DNA of 44,533 bases from Bryobacterales bacterium (GTDB lineage: Bacteria; Acidobacteriota; Terriglobia; Bryobacterales; UBA6623), in assembly GCA_028819255.1 (NCBI GenBank), contig JAPPMB010000024.1, positions 1 through 44,533 on the forward strand. The letters are read 5' to 3'. Numbering within the stretch: position 1 is the stretch's first letter; each line of letters opens with the position of its first letter. Below are positions 25,054 through 33,568 of the stretch, one piece after another. The notes below the pieces were generated by a model. That model searched no databases, was not told the origin of the DNA, and saw only the letters and a list, made by a program, of their open reading frames with translations. The translations under genes and the position numbers were made by a program.

Positions 25054-25590
25054 ATGCCCACGCGCTGCATGCTGGCCGCTGCCTGCCTGACCGCCCTGGT
25101 TGGCCTGGGCGTGTCGGCCTCGTGCGGCTACCGGCTTGCGGGCAGTGCAGACCTGCTGCCGGACAGGATCCGCACGATCGCGGTCCCTGCCTTCTCGAAT
25201 GCGACGTCGGAGTTCAAGATCGAGCAGTACCTGACCCAGGCCATCGTGCGCGAGATGCTGGCAAGGACGCGCTACTCGGTGGTCAGTCGCGAGGAGAATG
25301 CGGACGCGACGCTCCGAGGTACCGTCATGCTGTTCGACGCCATCCCCCAGAATTTCGACCGCAGCACGGGGCGCGCGACCAGTGTCATGACGGTAACCAG
25401 GGTGCATGTGGCCCTCTATGACAGACAGGACGGGTCCGAACTGTACAGCAACCCTGACCTCACGCACCGCGAGACCTACGAGGTGAGCGCCGACCCCGAG
25501 GCCTACGTCAACGAGCGCGACGCCGCAATGCTGCGCGCCAGCCGGACGATGGCATCGACGCTTGTGTCTGCTGTTCTGTCGGGTTTCTAG
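25054..25590 (+). CDS. lptE: LPS-assembly lipoprotein LptE
   Basis: 178 residues. A signal peptide ends in SASC, placing a probable lipidated Cys at residue 24, directly before GYRLAG, the usual LptE opening. The following DRIRTIAVPAFSNATSEFKIE, LTQAIVREMLARTRYSVV and a beta-alpha pattern fit LptE, which plugs the LptD barrel and helps insert lipopolysaccharide into the outer membrane. The -3 serine in the lipobox is unusual. The gene starts two bases after the pssA stop, so three envelope functions are coupled. Confidence 0.88.
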   Translation: MPTRCMLAAACLTALVGLGVSASCGYRLAGSADLLPDRIRTIAVPAFSNATSEFKIEQYLTQAIVREMLARTRYSVVSREENADATLRGTVMLFDAIPQNFDRSTGRATSVMTVTRVHVALYDRQDGSELYSNPDLTHRETYEVSADPEAYVNERDAAMLRASRTMASTLVSAVLSGF

Positions 25591-25972
25591 ACCGGGTGGC
25601 GCACACCCGCCGACCGCCCGGCACCGAGCTCCGCCGCTGGCGGCGGCTGGGTGTCCGCCCTCGGAAGGATGGCCCCGGACCGTCCCGCAATCCTCGCGGC
25701 GCGAACGCAGGTTGTCCGAGGTCGACCGGTGCGATGCCAGGACTGCGTGTGCCCGCGATCCCGGCCGGCGTCGACAGCATCGATCTCCCACAGGCCCGGA
25801 CCCCTCGCCGCCGTCGCCAAGCCGATCCGGGAAGCCCCGCGGAAGGCCGGCGCCTCCGAGGATCAGGAGCGTCTCCGAACGCAACAATGTTGCAATCGCA
25901 GCTGAGAGGGAGAGTGTCCACGCCGCCGATTCGGCCAGTGGGATACACTTCGCGGCGGGATTGCCGAACCGC
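25591..25972. other. Gene-free region between lptE and the SSS symporter
   Basis: The symporter frame is open through it, but the reading is Arg/Pro-rich and has no family match, so it is not coding. A small GC hairpin (ccgccg/cggcgg with loop ctgg, 25631-25646) lies 40 bases after lptE and lacks a T-tract. No clear promoter for the next gene was found. Confidence 0.4.
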
Positions 25973-27436
25973 ATGACTTCCAGCGACTACGTCGTCGTGG
26001 CCCTTTACCTGGTCGCTGTCGTCTGGATCGGAAGTCGCTTCGGGTCGGGGAAAGCGTCCCTGAAGGGGTTCTTTCTCGGCGGCCGCACGATCCCGTGGTG
26101 GGCGGCCGCCTGCTCCGGCATCGCCACCATGATCAGCGCCGTGGGCTTCATCGGGGCTCCAAGTCAGGCCTTTGCCTCCGATTGGACGTACCTGCAGGCC
26201 CGGCTGGCCTGGCCGGTGGCCATCGTGGTGGCCTACGTCCTGTTCATCCCCTTCTTCCACAGGTTGGAGCTGTACACGGCGTACGAATACCTGGAAAGGC
26301 GGTTCGACCGGAGGACCCGGCTGGTCGCAGCGGCCGTCTTCATTTTGCTCAAGTGCGCCTACACCGCAATCGCGATCTACGCCCCGGCGCTGGTGGTGTC
26401 CGAAATGACGGGGCTCCCGGCCGCCTGGGTCTGCTTCGGAATTGGCGGCCTTACAACGCTGTACACGTCGGCCGGGGGCATGCGAGCTGTGATCTGGACG
26501 GACACGATCCAGTTCTTCGTGTTGCTGGCGGGACTCGCCTCCGTCTGCGCCTACGCCGTGCGGAGCGTCGACGGGGGCCCTGCCGAAATCGTGACCGACG
26601 CCGGCAGCGCCGGCAAGCTGACGTTCCTGGACTGGTCGACCAGCTTCGAAACAGAGTTCACGGTATGGGGAGGCCTGATTGGCGGAACCTTCTTTCTGCT
26701 CAGTCAGTATGTTGTGGATCAGGCCGAGCTGCAGCGGTTCCTGACGACTCGGTCCGTGCGGGGCAGTCGTCGAGCCATCACCTCCACGATGGTGTTCACC
26801 TCGGTCTACGGCTTCTTTGTCTTCTTCGTCGGCACGGCGCTCTACGTCTATTACTCCCAGCACGGAGACGCGGCCGCTCTTGGCATGGACCCGGACCGCG
26901 TGCTGCCGAAGTTTGTGCTGGAGCGAATGCCGTCGGGCCTGAGGGGACTGCTTCTGGCGGGGATCTTTGCGGCGTCGATGTCGACTGTCAGCTCGATTCT
27001 CAATTCCCTTGCCACCGTCACTGTGCGGGACATGCTTGAGCCGTTTGCACGGACCGCCGGGTCGGTGAGGCTTGCGAGATGGGCCACGCTCGCATTCGGC
27101 TGCATCGCAACCGTCCTCTCGCTGCGTGCCGGCTCATTCGGGACGATCCTCATCGCCCAAGGAAAGATCCGCAACTTCTTCGGCGGGAGTCTCGTCGGTG
27201 TGTTCCTGCTCGGCTTGTTGAGCCCCCGCGCCAACGCCGCCGGAGCCTTCTGGAGCATCGTCGTCTCGTTCGCCGCCACGGCGGCGCTGGCGGCGGCGAC
27301 GAACGTCTCGTGGATGTGGTACGGAGCGTTTGCCGCCTCGGTTTCCTGGCTGGTCGGGATGGGCGTCAGCCGGTCGACGAAGCCGCCCGACAGCTATCAT
27401 CTAGACGGACTGGTCTGGGGACGCAGGAATGCATAG
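25973..27436 (+). CDS. Sodium:solute symporter (SSS family)
   Basis: 487 residues with about 13 transmembrane helices, as usual for SSS transporters (SGLT/PutP/NanT type). Family features include KGFFLGGRTIPWWAAACS at the first helices, GGMRAVIWTDTIQFFVL, and the ISTVSS-like FAASMSTVSSILNSLATV segment that forms the sodium site. It would import a small solute, probably a sugar or organic acid, with sodium. The ATG at 25973 begins the first helix. Its stop lies inside the start of the next gene (8-base overlap), which suggests that transporter and the downstream proteins act on the same compound. Confidence 0.9.
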   Translation: MTSSDYVVVALYLVAVVWIGSRFGSGKASLKGFFLGGRTIPWWAAACSGIATMISAVGFIGAPSQAFASDWTYLQARLAWPVAIVVAYVLFIPFFHRLELYTAYEYLERRFDRRTRLVAAAVFILLKCAYTAIAIYAPALVVSEMTGLPAAWVCFGIGGLTTLYTSAGGMRAVIWTDTIQFFVLLAGLASVCAYAVRSVDGGPAEIVTDAGSAGKLTFLDWSTSFETEFTVWGGLIGGTFFLLSQYVVDQAELQRFLTTRSVRGSRRAITSTMVFTSVYGFFVFFVGTALYVYYSQHGDAAALGMDPDRVLPKFVLERMPSGLRGLLLAGIFAASMSTVSSILNSLATVTVRDMLEPFARTAGSVRLARWATLAFGCIATVLSLRAGSFGTILIAQGKIRNFFGGSLVGVFLLGLLSPRANAAGAFWSIVVSFAATAALAAATNVSWMWYGAFAASVSWLVGMGVSRSTKPPDSYHLDGLVWGRRNA

Positions 27437-28352
27437 CGCTGCAGGCGGTGCCGGACGAACGCGGCCGGCGGACGTGCGGCTGTCGAAGTTCAGCCCGCTT
27501 CCGCGCGTTCTCTACTTCGATGACTTCGACGAGGGCATGAACGGCTGGTGCGAACTGGTCGGCAACCATACGGGGAATCTGGATCAGATCCGGCCGATCG
27601 CGAAGGACTTCCGCCCGCCGCAGCTGAGCAGCTGCACCTTCTTTGACATCGGAACCCACGGTTCCGTCGACGGCACCTACGCTCTCAAGCTCGCGACCAG
27701 GCCTCAAGCCAACCACTCCGCGGTCGCGATCAAGCGGATGACCTACGCCGCCCGCGGTCTGGTCCAGTTCGAGGCCTACCTGACGTTCAAGTCCGAGCCG
27801 GTCATGGCCGGAGACCGGGGCTGGGACGGCAACCAGGCACCCTCCGAGCGCCTGTTTGGGGAGTTCACGCTCTCGAACGACATCTGTGTGGGCGAGACCG
27901 GCCCGCGCTGCCACGGCGTGATCCGCTATCGCAACACGGACGCCGACGGCAGTCTTGTGCAGCGGTGGATTCGACCGACTTCGGTCGAGCCGACAACCAA
28001 GATGGATCGTCTGGGGCTCGTGAAGGGCGGCGCCCGCCAGGATTTCTTCTCGCTCAGGCCTGAGGACTGGGTCGCCGTCCGCGGCGGGCGTCAGCCGCTC
28101 TGCTTCAACGAGACCGCTTCGAAGGTCAACTGGCACTATGTGCGATGGCTGTTCGACACCAGCCGCCTTCGGTCCCTGGAGTTCCAATGCAATGACATGA
28201 GGCTCGACCTGCGAGACGTGATCGTTCCGACCTACCAGGAACCGTACCGCGGAATCGCGAATCTTCTGAATCTCTACGTGGCGGTGCGCACCCACGCGAA
28301 TGTGCGCAACTTTCTGTACCTCGACTCCGTTTTGGTCTCGGTGGACTGGTAG
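27429..28352 (+). CDS. DUF6772-like protein of unknown function
   Basis: 307 residues without signal peptide or membrane segment. The composition is that of a beta-sandwich (concanavalin-like) fold, with recognisable blocks LYFDDFDEGMNGWCELVGNH, IGTHGSVDGTYALKLATR, HSAVAIKRMTY, NWHYVRWLFD, FQCNDMRLDLRD and FLYLDSVLVS. From memory these blocks resemble DUF6772 proteins, which are uncharacterised; the label is not verified. The ATG lies within the symporter gene's last codons (8-base overlap). The stop shares a base with the next start (TAGTG). Such tight coupling argues for one functional unit: possibly binding or modifying the imported carbohydrate. Confidence 0.7.
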   Translation: MHSAAGGAGRTRPADVRLSKFSPLPRVLYFDDFDEGMNGWCELVGNHTGNLDQIRPIAKDFRPPQLSSCTFFDIGTHGSVDGTYALKLATRPQANHSAVAIKRMTYAARGLVQFEAYLTFKSEPVMAGDRGWDGNQAPSERLFGEFTLSNDICVGETGPRCHGVIRYRNTDADGSLVQRWIRPTSVEPTTKMDRLGLVKGGARQDFFSLRPEDWVAVRGGRQPLCFNETASKVNWHYVRWLFDTSRLRSLEFQCNDMRLDLRDVIVPTYQEPYRGIANLLNLYVAVRTHANVRNFLYLDSVLVSVDW

Positions 28353-28687
28353 TGCTGAGACGGTCGTTCACCGCCGTCCTCGAGAAGGGGTCCACCTTCG
28401 ACGGCGACTTTGCGACAGAGCCGTACGAGGCTGGCTGGGCGCTGGAGGCGCGCTGGTTCGTGAATGTGCTTCGTGCCGACGACGGACTGGAACTTTCATT
28501 CGTTCCGCAGGTGTCGCCCGACGGCTCGAGGTGGTGCGATTCCGGGGAGGAGGCGATGCGGCTGTGCGGAGCCGGTCTGGCGTCCCTTCCGATGCGGAAC
28601 TTCGGCTCCTGGCTTCGCCTCGACGCCAGGATGGTCGGCACGCCTGGTTCGGCCACCCTGATCATCTATCTGGCCCTGAAGGGATGA
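28352..28687 (+). CDS. Small beta-rich protein coupled to the DUF6772-like gene
   Basis: 111 residues, GTG start in TAGTG overlapping the previous stop by one base. Predicted strands alternate through the sequence: GWALEARWFVNVLRADDGLELSF, VSPDGSRWCDSG, GSWLRLDARMVG and ATLIIYLALKG. There is no signal peptide. It looks like a small jelly-roll or accessory beta-sandwich partner of the preceding protein; I recognise no named family with confidence. It closes the three-gene unit. Confidence 0.65.
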   Translation: MLRRSFTAVLEKGSTFDGDFATEPYEAGWALEARWFVNVLRADDGLELSFVPQVSPDGSRWCDSGEEAMRLCGAGLASLPMRNFGSWLRLDARMVGTPGSATLIIYLALKG

Positions 28688-28883
28688 GTCCTGAGGCCGA
28701 ATGCTGACTGGATGTCACGCATCGGAGCCCTTGCGGCAGCAACCTCGGTTCGTGTCTTCAATGCGTTCAATGCAACAGGTTCGGGTTCTTTCCGGGGCTG
28801 CTGAAGTGCGGCCGCCGGATTGAGCAGAGATGCTTCATTCGAGATCGCGTGTGGCGACCGCTTGCCCGCGACGGAACGCTCTG

Positions 28884-30623
28884 ATGCGGAATGCCTCCCT
28901 TCCTCTGGTCACCGTCGCGCTGCTGGTCTTCGCCTTCCCCGTGATGGCCCAGGGCGTCGCGTCGCGAGGGGTTCGTCCCCTGCCTCGCGGCGAACCCTCG
29001 GGGATCCCGTTCCGTGCGAAGTTTGTCGATGTCGCGGCGGAGGCTGGACTGCATCGTCCCACCATTTACGGCGAGGACGACTCCAAGGACTACATTCTGG
29101 AGACGATCGGAGGCGGAGCGGCATGGCTCGACTACGACGGTGACGGCTGGATGGATCTCCTGATCCTCGGCGGCACGCGGTTCGGTGCGAGCACCCCGGA
29201 GAGTTCCCTGCAGCTGCACCGCAATCTTGGGGACGGCACCTTTGACGAAGTGACGCGGGAAGCCGGTCTGGAGCGCGTCGGGTGGGCCTCCGGCGCCACG
29301 GTCGGGGATATCGACAATGACGGGAATCCCGACTTCTTCGTGACGTTCTGGGGCCGGAATGCGCTCTATCGCAACCTCGGCGACGGGACATTCCGGGACA
29401 TCACCAAGGAGGCCGGTCTGCTCGACACGGAAGTCCGATGGGGTGCGGGGTCGACGTTTCTGGACTATGACAGAGACGGGACACTGGACTTGTTCGTCAC
29501 GGACTACCTGCGGTTTGATCCCGAGACCACGCCCGGCAAGGGTTCCGGCGCCAACTGCACCTGGAAGGGGGTGCCTGTCAACTGCGGCCCCCGCGGTCTG
29601 CCCATGGGTCGGCACAGCCTGTACAGGGGCCTTGGAGACGGGGCCTTCGAGGATGTGACCGACGCCGCCGGAATCGGATCGGCCGCTCCGGGTTACGGCA
29701 TGACCGCCGTGGCGGCCGATCTGGACTCCGACGGGTGGGTCGACCTGTACGTCGCCTGCGACGGCACGCCCAGCCTGCTGTTTCGCAACCGGCGGGACGG
29801 CACGTTTCTCGAGGAGGGCCTGGAACGCGGAGTCGCGCTGAGCGAGGACGCGATCGAGCAGGCGGGCATGGGCGTCGGAATCGGCGACTACGACCTGGAC
29901 GGCGACCTCGACCTGTTCAAGACACACTTCTCCGACGACACGAACGTCCTTTACCAGAACGACGGCACGGGCGTCTTCGAGGACGAGACCGTGGAGGTGG
30001 GGCTCGGGGTCGAGACCAGATTCGTCGGCTGGGGCGCGGCAGTCGCCGACCTCGACAACGACGGGCTTCCGGACCTGACCTATGTCACGGGCAGCGTTTA
30101 TCCCGAGGTCGAGGCCAAGCTTCCTCAATACCCCTACAGGACTCCCAATGTTGTCTTTCGCAACCTGGGGGACGGGCGCTTCGAGGAGCTGATCGAGGAG
30201 GCGGGGCCGGGCATGTCCGAACCCCATTCGAGTCGAGGGGCCGCATTCGGTGACTATGACAACGATGGCGACATCGACATCGCGATTGTCAACATGAATG
30301 AGCCCCCGGCCCTGCTCAGGAACGATTGCGCCGGTTGCGGAGGGTGGCTCCAGGTGGATCTTCGGGGCGCTCAAGGCCGCTCCAACCGCTCGGCTGTCGG
30401 AGCGGTTGCAGTCCTCCGGTACGGCGGGCGAGAGCAGGCACGTGCTGCCACCGCCCAGTCGAGCTTCTACTCTGTCAACGACCGGCGGTTGCACTTCGGC
30501 CTCGGATCTGTTGCGTCCGCAGACCTCGTGGTGCGATGGCCGTCCGGCGCCGAGGAAACTGTGGAGGGCCTCGCGGCCGGCCGCGTGCATGTGATTGAGG
30601 AGGGCCGCGGGCTCGTTCCGTAG
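28884..30623 (+). CDS. Secreted FG-GAP/VCBS repeat protein with ASPIC/UnbV domain (CRTAC1-like)
   Basis: 579 residues with a signal peptide ending PVMAQ. Seven calcium-type loops of the form D-x-[DN]-x-DG-x-x-D are visible: DYDGDGWMD, DIDNDGNPD, DYDRDGTLD, DLDSDGWVD, DYDLDGDLD, DLDNDGLPD and DYDNDGDID. They are spaced like the blades of an integrin-type beta-propeller. The C-terminus has an ASPIC/UnbV domain (GRSNRSAVGAVAVL, QSSFYSVNDRRLHFGLG, VRWPSGAEETV). Such proteins are extracellular or periplasmic, calcium-bound and of unclear function. It follows the three-gene unit after 196 bases and may not be part of it. ATG 28884 is chosen for the signal peptide. Confidence 0.88.
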   Translation: MRNASLPLVTVALLVFAFPVMAQGVASRGVRPLPRGEPSGIPFRAKFVDVAAEAGLHRPTIYGEDDSKDYILETIGGGAAWLDYDGDGWMDLLILGGTRFGASTPESSLQLHRNLGDGTFDEVTREAGLERVGWASGATVGDIDNDGNPDFFVTFWGRNALYRNLGDGTFRDITKEAGLLDTEVRWGAGSTFLDYDRDGTLDLFVTDYLRFDPETTPGKGSGANCTWKGVPVNCGPRGLPMGRHSLYRGLGDGAFEDVTDAAGIGSAAPGYGMTAVAADLDSDGWVDLYVACDGTPSLLFRNRRDGTFLEEGLERGVALSEDAIEQAGMGVGIGDYDLDGDLDLFKTHFSDDTNVLYQNDGTGVFEDETVEVGLGVETRFVGWGAAVADLDNDGLPDLTYVTGSVYPEVEAKLPQYPYRTPNVVFRNLGDGRFEELIEEAGPGMSEPHSSRGAAFGDYDNDGDIDIAIVNMNEPPALLRNDCAGCGGWLQVDLRGAQGRSNRSAVGAVAVLRYGGREQARAATAQSSFYSVNDRRLHFGLGSVASADLVVRWPSGAEETVEGLAAGRVHVIEEGRGLVP

Positions 30624-31230
30624 CCGAAACCGCATGCCCGCCGCTGCCTGTGCTGCGGCGAAAGGTCACGGCAGCCCTCGGCTGGCGCCTCGCGGCCGCG
30701 AATGTCCGGCCTCGCCAGGTCCCAGCCACATGGAGCCTGCGGGTCCTGTTCTCGCATCTCGGATCCACTGATGCCGGTCATCAGGACCGTCCCGTTCTTG
30801 CAGAACGGATGGCACGCCAAGACAGTCCAAGTCCCATTTGTTTTCGTGTTGATCCATCTCAGTGGTGCGCTAGAATATGAGTGAGGTCGCGGTAGAGGCG
30901 GCCCAGGCGAAGAGCGTCATGCCTGTCAAGCGTCCATTGGAGCGTCGGATCATTCCGATTCGCGGCTCGCGCACTCTTGCGGGCGGAACGGCCCGGACTC
31001 GTTCCGGCGGTCCGGACCTCGTTCGGAACGACGTTCCCTTCGCCATCGTCCGAATCAGCGGCCCTGCAGTACCCGTCGCTGTACCGGGCCCCGGTTGAGC
31101 TGCTTCACGCCAAGTGCTGGCGCAGCCGCCGACCGGGGCAGAGGTGTTCAAGGTCGGGGGCCGGACACTCCCTGCTCCCGCAATTGTGGATGATGGATAT
31201 GAGGGGACAGGAAAGCGAGGGACTCCGACC
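30624..31230. other. About 600 bp leader region upstream of ilvB
   Basis: No convincing gene. A 73-codon frame (30877-31098) starts directly after a -10-like box but is Arg/Pro-rich and matches nothing. No run of Ile, Leu or Val codons, terminator with T-tract or T-box-like element was recognised, so attenuation of the ilv operon is not evident. A candidate promoter at 30849-30876 is listed separately. Confidence 0.35.
30849..30876 (+). promoter_or_regulatory. Candidate promoter upstream of the ilv operon
   Basis: TTGATC (30849-30854) and TAGAAT (30871-30876) are 16 bases apart. The distance to the ilvB ATG is about 350 bases, implying a long leader if it drives ilvB. Confidence 0.35.
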
Positions 31231-32970
31231 ATGGCGACGCTGAGCGGAGCGCAGATTCTGATTGAGAGCTTGGCCCGGGAAGGGGCCGAGTTCGTCTTTG
31301 GCTACCCGGGTGGCGTGACGCTGCCCGTATACGACGTGCTGTACAGCCACCCGCTGCGGCACGTGCTCGTACGGCACGAGCAGAACGCGGCGTTCGCCGC
31401 GCAGGGATACGCACGGGCCACGGGAAAGGCTGGCGTCTGCATGGCGACTTCCGGCCCGGGCGCCACGAACCTGACAACTGGATTGGTCGACGCCTTGATG
31501 GACTCCATCCCGGTGGTCGCGATCACCGGCCAGGTGCCCCAGGCCCTGATCGGACGGGACGCCTTCCAGGAGGCCGACACGTTCGGCATCTCCCGCTCCG
31601 CGACCAAGCACAACTACCTGGTCAAGGACATTGGGGAACTTGCCCAGACGATCCATGAGGCCTTCTACATCGCGACCAGCGGTCGCCCCGGCCCCGTCTT
31701 GGTCGACATCACCAAGGACGTGCTGATCGCCGCGGGCCCGTACAGCGGAACGCAGCGCATGGAGCCGCTGAGGGGCTACCGGCTCAAGTGCGAGCCCGAC
31801 GAGGAGTCCGTCGAGCGGGCCGTGGAGTTTCTCTGGAACGCCGACCGTCCCTACATCTATGCGGGCGGAGGGGTCATCTCCTCGGGCGCCAGTGCCGAGC
31901 TGGTGCGCTGCTCGGAGTTGCTGGAGGCCCCGCTCGCGCATACGGTCATGGGGCTTGGCGCCATGCCCACCGGCCACCCGAACTTCATCTCCATGCTTGG
32001 CATGCACGGCAGCTACGCGGCCAACATGGGCGTCACCGAGTGCGACGCCTTGGTCGGCATCGGTGTCCGCTTCGACGACCGGGTGACGGGACGGCTCGAC
32101 CGGTTTGCACCCAATGCCAAGGTGCTGCACGTCGACATCGACGCCGCCGAGATCAACAAGAACCGTCGGGCCGACGTTGGGGTCGTAGGCGACGCCAAGG
32201 CAGTGCTGAGGCGACTCAACGCGCGCCTTGAGGAGACCCGTGCGACGTTGGGCCGCGAGCGTCGCGGAGCCCGGCTCGCCTGGATGGAGCGTATCCGGCG
32301 GATGAAGCGGGAGCACCCGTTCGTCTACGACCGGTCCGGCGGCGACATCAAGCCCCAGGCCCTGATGGAGAAGCTCGACGCGATCTCGGGCGGGGAGGCG
32401 ATCGTGACGGTGGACGTGGGCCAGCACCAGATGTGGGCCGCACAGTACCTGCGCTTCAACCGCCCCCGTCTCTGGCAGTCCTCGAGCGGTCTCGGATCGA
32501 TGGGATTCGGCGTGCCTGCGGCGGTCGGCGCCAAGTTCGCCTGCCCGGACCGGACCGTGATCAGCATCGTGGGAGACGGCGGCTTCATGATGTCGATGCC
32601 CGAGCTCGGCACCATTGCCACGAACCGGCTGCCGGTGAAGATCATCGTCATGAACAACAACACCCTCGGAATGGTCCGCCAGTGGCAGGAGCTGTTCTAC
32701 GACAAGCGCTACAGCGAGGTCGCGATCGAGTCGTTCCCGGACGCTTCGCTGCTGGCCGCCGCGTTCGGCATTTCGGGGGGCAGCGTCACCCAGCCGGACG
32801 ACCTGGACGCGGCCCTGGAGCACGCCTTCGCCGAGCCGGGCCCGTACCTGCTCAACGTCCAGGTTACGCCTGAGGAATGCGTCTACCCGATGGTTCCGGC
32901 CGGCGGCGCCGTCGACGAAATGATCCTGCAGCCCGACGCCGAGCCGGCCGAGGCTGTGGTCGGCGACTAG
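31231..32970 (+). CDS. ilvB: Acetolactate synthase, large (catalytic) subunit
   Basis: 579 residues, typical length. It joins two pyruvates (or pyruvate and 2-oxobutyrate) to form acetolactate or acetohydroxybutyrate, the first shared step of valine, leucine and isoleucine synthesis. The three thiamine-enzyme domains are clear: N-terminal FGYPGGVTLPVYDVL with the catalytic Glu in VRHEQNAAFAAQGYAR, the AHAS-specific DAFQEADTFGISRSATKHN, a central FAD-binding-like domain, and the C-terminal ThDP motif GDGGFMMSMPELGT through NN. ATG 31231 follows a gag-rich leader; an open frame to 31114 lacks family match. The regulatory subunit follows after 11 bases. Confidence 0.95.
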   Translation: MATLSGAQILIESLAREGAEFVFGYPGGVTLPVYDVLYSHPLRHVLVRHEQNAAFAAQGYARATGKAGVCMATSGPGATNLTTGLVDALMDSIPVVAITGQVPQALIGRDAFQEADTFGISRSATKHNYLVKDIGELAQTIHEAFYIATSGRPGPVLVDITKDVLIAAGPYSGTQRMEPLRGYRLKCEPDEESVERAVEFLWNADRPYIYAGGGVISSGASAELVRCSELLEAPLAHTVMGLGAMPTGHPNFISMLGMHGSYAANMGVTECDALVGIGVRFDDRVTGRLDRFAPNAKVLHVDIDAAEINKNRRADVGVVGDAKAVLRRLNARLEETRATLGRERRGARLAWMERIRRMKREHPFVYDRSGGDIKPQALMEKLDAISGGEAIVTVDVGQHQMWAAQYLRFNRPRLWQSSSGLGSMGFGVPAAVGAKFACPDRTVISIVGDGGFMMSMPELGTIATNRLPVKIIVMNNNTLGMVRQWQELFYDKRYSEVAIESFPDASLLAAAFGISGGSVTQPDDLDAALEHAFAEPGPYLLNVQVTPEECVYPMVPAGGAVDEMILQPDAEPAEAVVGD

Positions 32971-32981
32971 TTCCGGGGGAA

Positions 32982-33515
32982 ATGACCGTGCACCAGTTGA
33001 TATCCCTGCTTGTCGAGAACAAGCCTGGCGCCCTGATGCGCGTGGCCGGCGTGCTCACCTCGCGCGGCTACAACATCGAGAGCCTGACAGTGGCCAGGAC
33101 GCTCGATCCCACGCTGTCCGCGATGACGATCGTGGCGCAGGTCGGCGAGCAGGGCCGCGACCTGCTCATCAAGCAGATCTCGCGCCTCGTCAACGTCATC
33201 AAGGCCGTGGACCTTACGGACTCGCGCGCTGTCCGCCGCGAGCTGGCCCTGATCAAGGTCTACGTCGAAGGCGACAAGCGCTCCTCGCTTCTCAGGGAGG
33301 CGGAGATTTTCCGCGCCCGGGTCGTGGACGCCTCGCCCAAGGCCTACACCCTCGAAGTGACCGGCTCCCCCGACAAGCTCAACGCGCTGATCGGGCTCCT
33401 GCACGCCTACGGGCCCATTGAGATGGTTCGGTCGGGCGCGATGGCGATGGCTCGGGCAAAACAGAACAAGCTGCCGGTGCCGCGGTACAGCGAGGCCTAT
33501 CTGTCCGAGCCCTAG
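32982..33515 (+). CDS. ilvN: Acetolactate synthase, small (regulatory) subunit
   Basis: 177 residues. An N-terminal ACT domain (LISLLVENKPGALMRVAGVL, then SRGYNIESLTV) senses valine, and a C-terminal ALS-specific domain (AEIFRARVVDASPKAYTLEVTG) follows. It stabilises and feedback-regulates the large subunit. ATG 32982 follows a ggggga. It may also be called ilvH. The next gene, ilvC, begins 53 bases on. Confidence 0.95.
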   Translation: MTVHQLISLLVENKPGALMRVAGVLTSRGYNIESLTVARTLDPTLSAMTIVAQVGEQGRDLLIKQISRLVNVIKAVDLTDSRAVRRELALIKVYVEGDKRSSLLREAEIFRARVVDASPKAYTLEVTGSPDKLNALIGLLHAYGPIEMVRSGAMAMARAKQNKLPVPRYSEAYLSEP

Positions 33516-33568
33516 AGCCCCGCCCCGCAGCACCACACCCGCATATGGAAAGGAACACCTGAAGACCC

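Noticed and set aside
25631..25646. GC hairpin (ccgccg-ctgg-cggcgg) after lptE as terminator
   Set aside because: Stem of six with no T-tract. Such palindromes are frequent by chance in GC-rich DNA.
30877..31098. 73-codon frame directly after a TAGAAT box upstream of ilvB
   Set aside because: No ribosome binding site, no family match, Arg/Pro-rich. No Ile/Leu/Val-rich leader peptide that would point to attenuation.
31105..32823. Long antisense frames opposite ilvB (and similarly at 34272-35720 opposite cimA)
   Set aside because: Shadows of well-conserved genes in GC-rich DNA.
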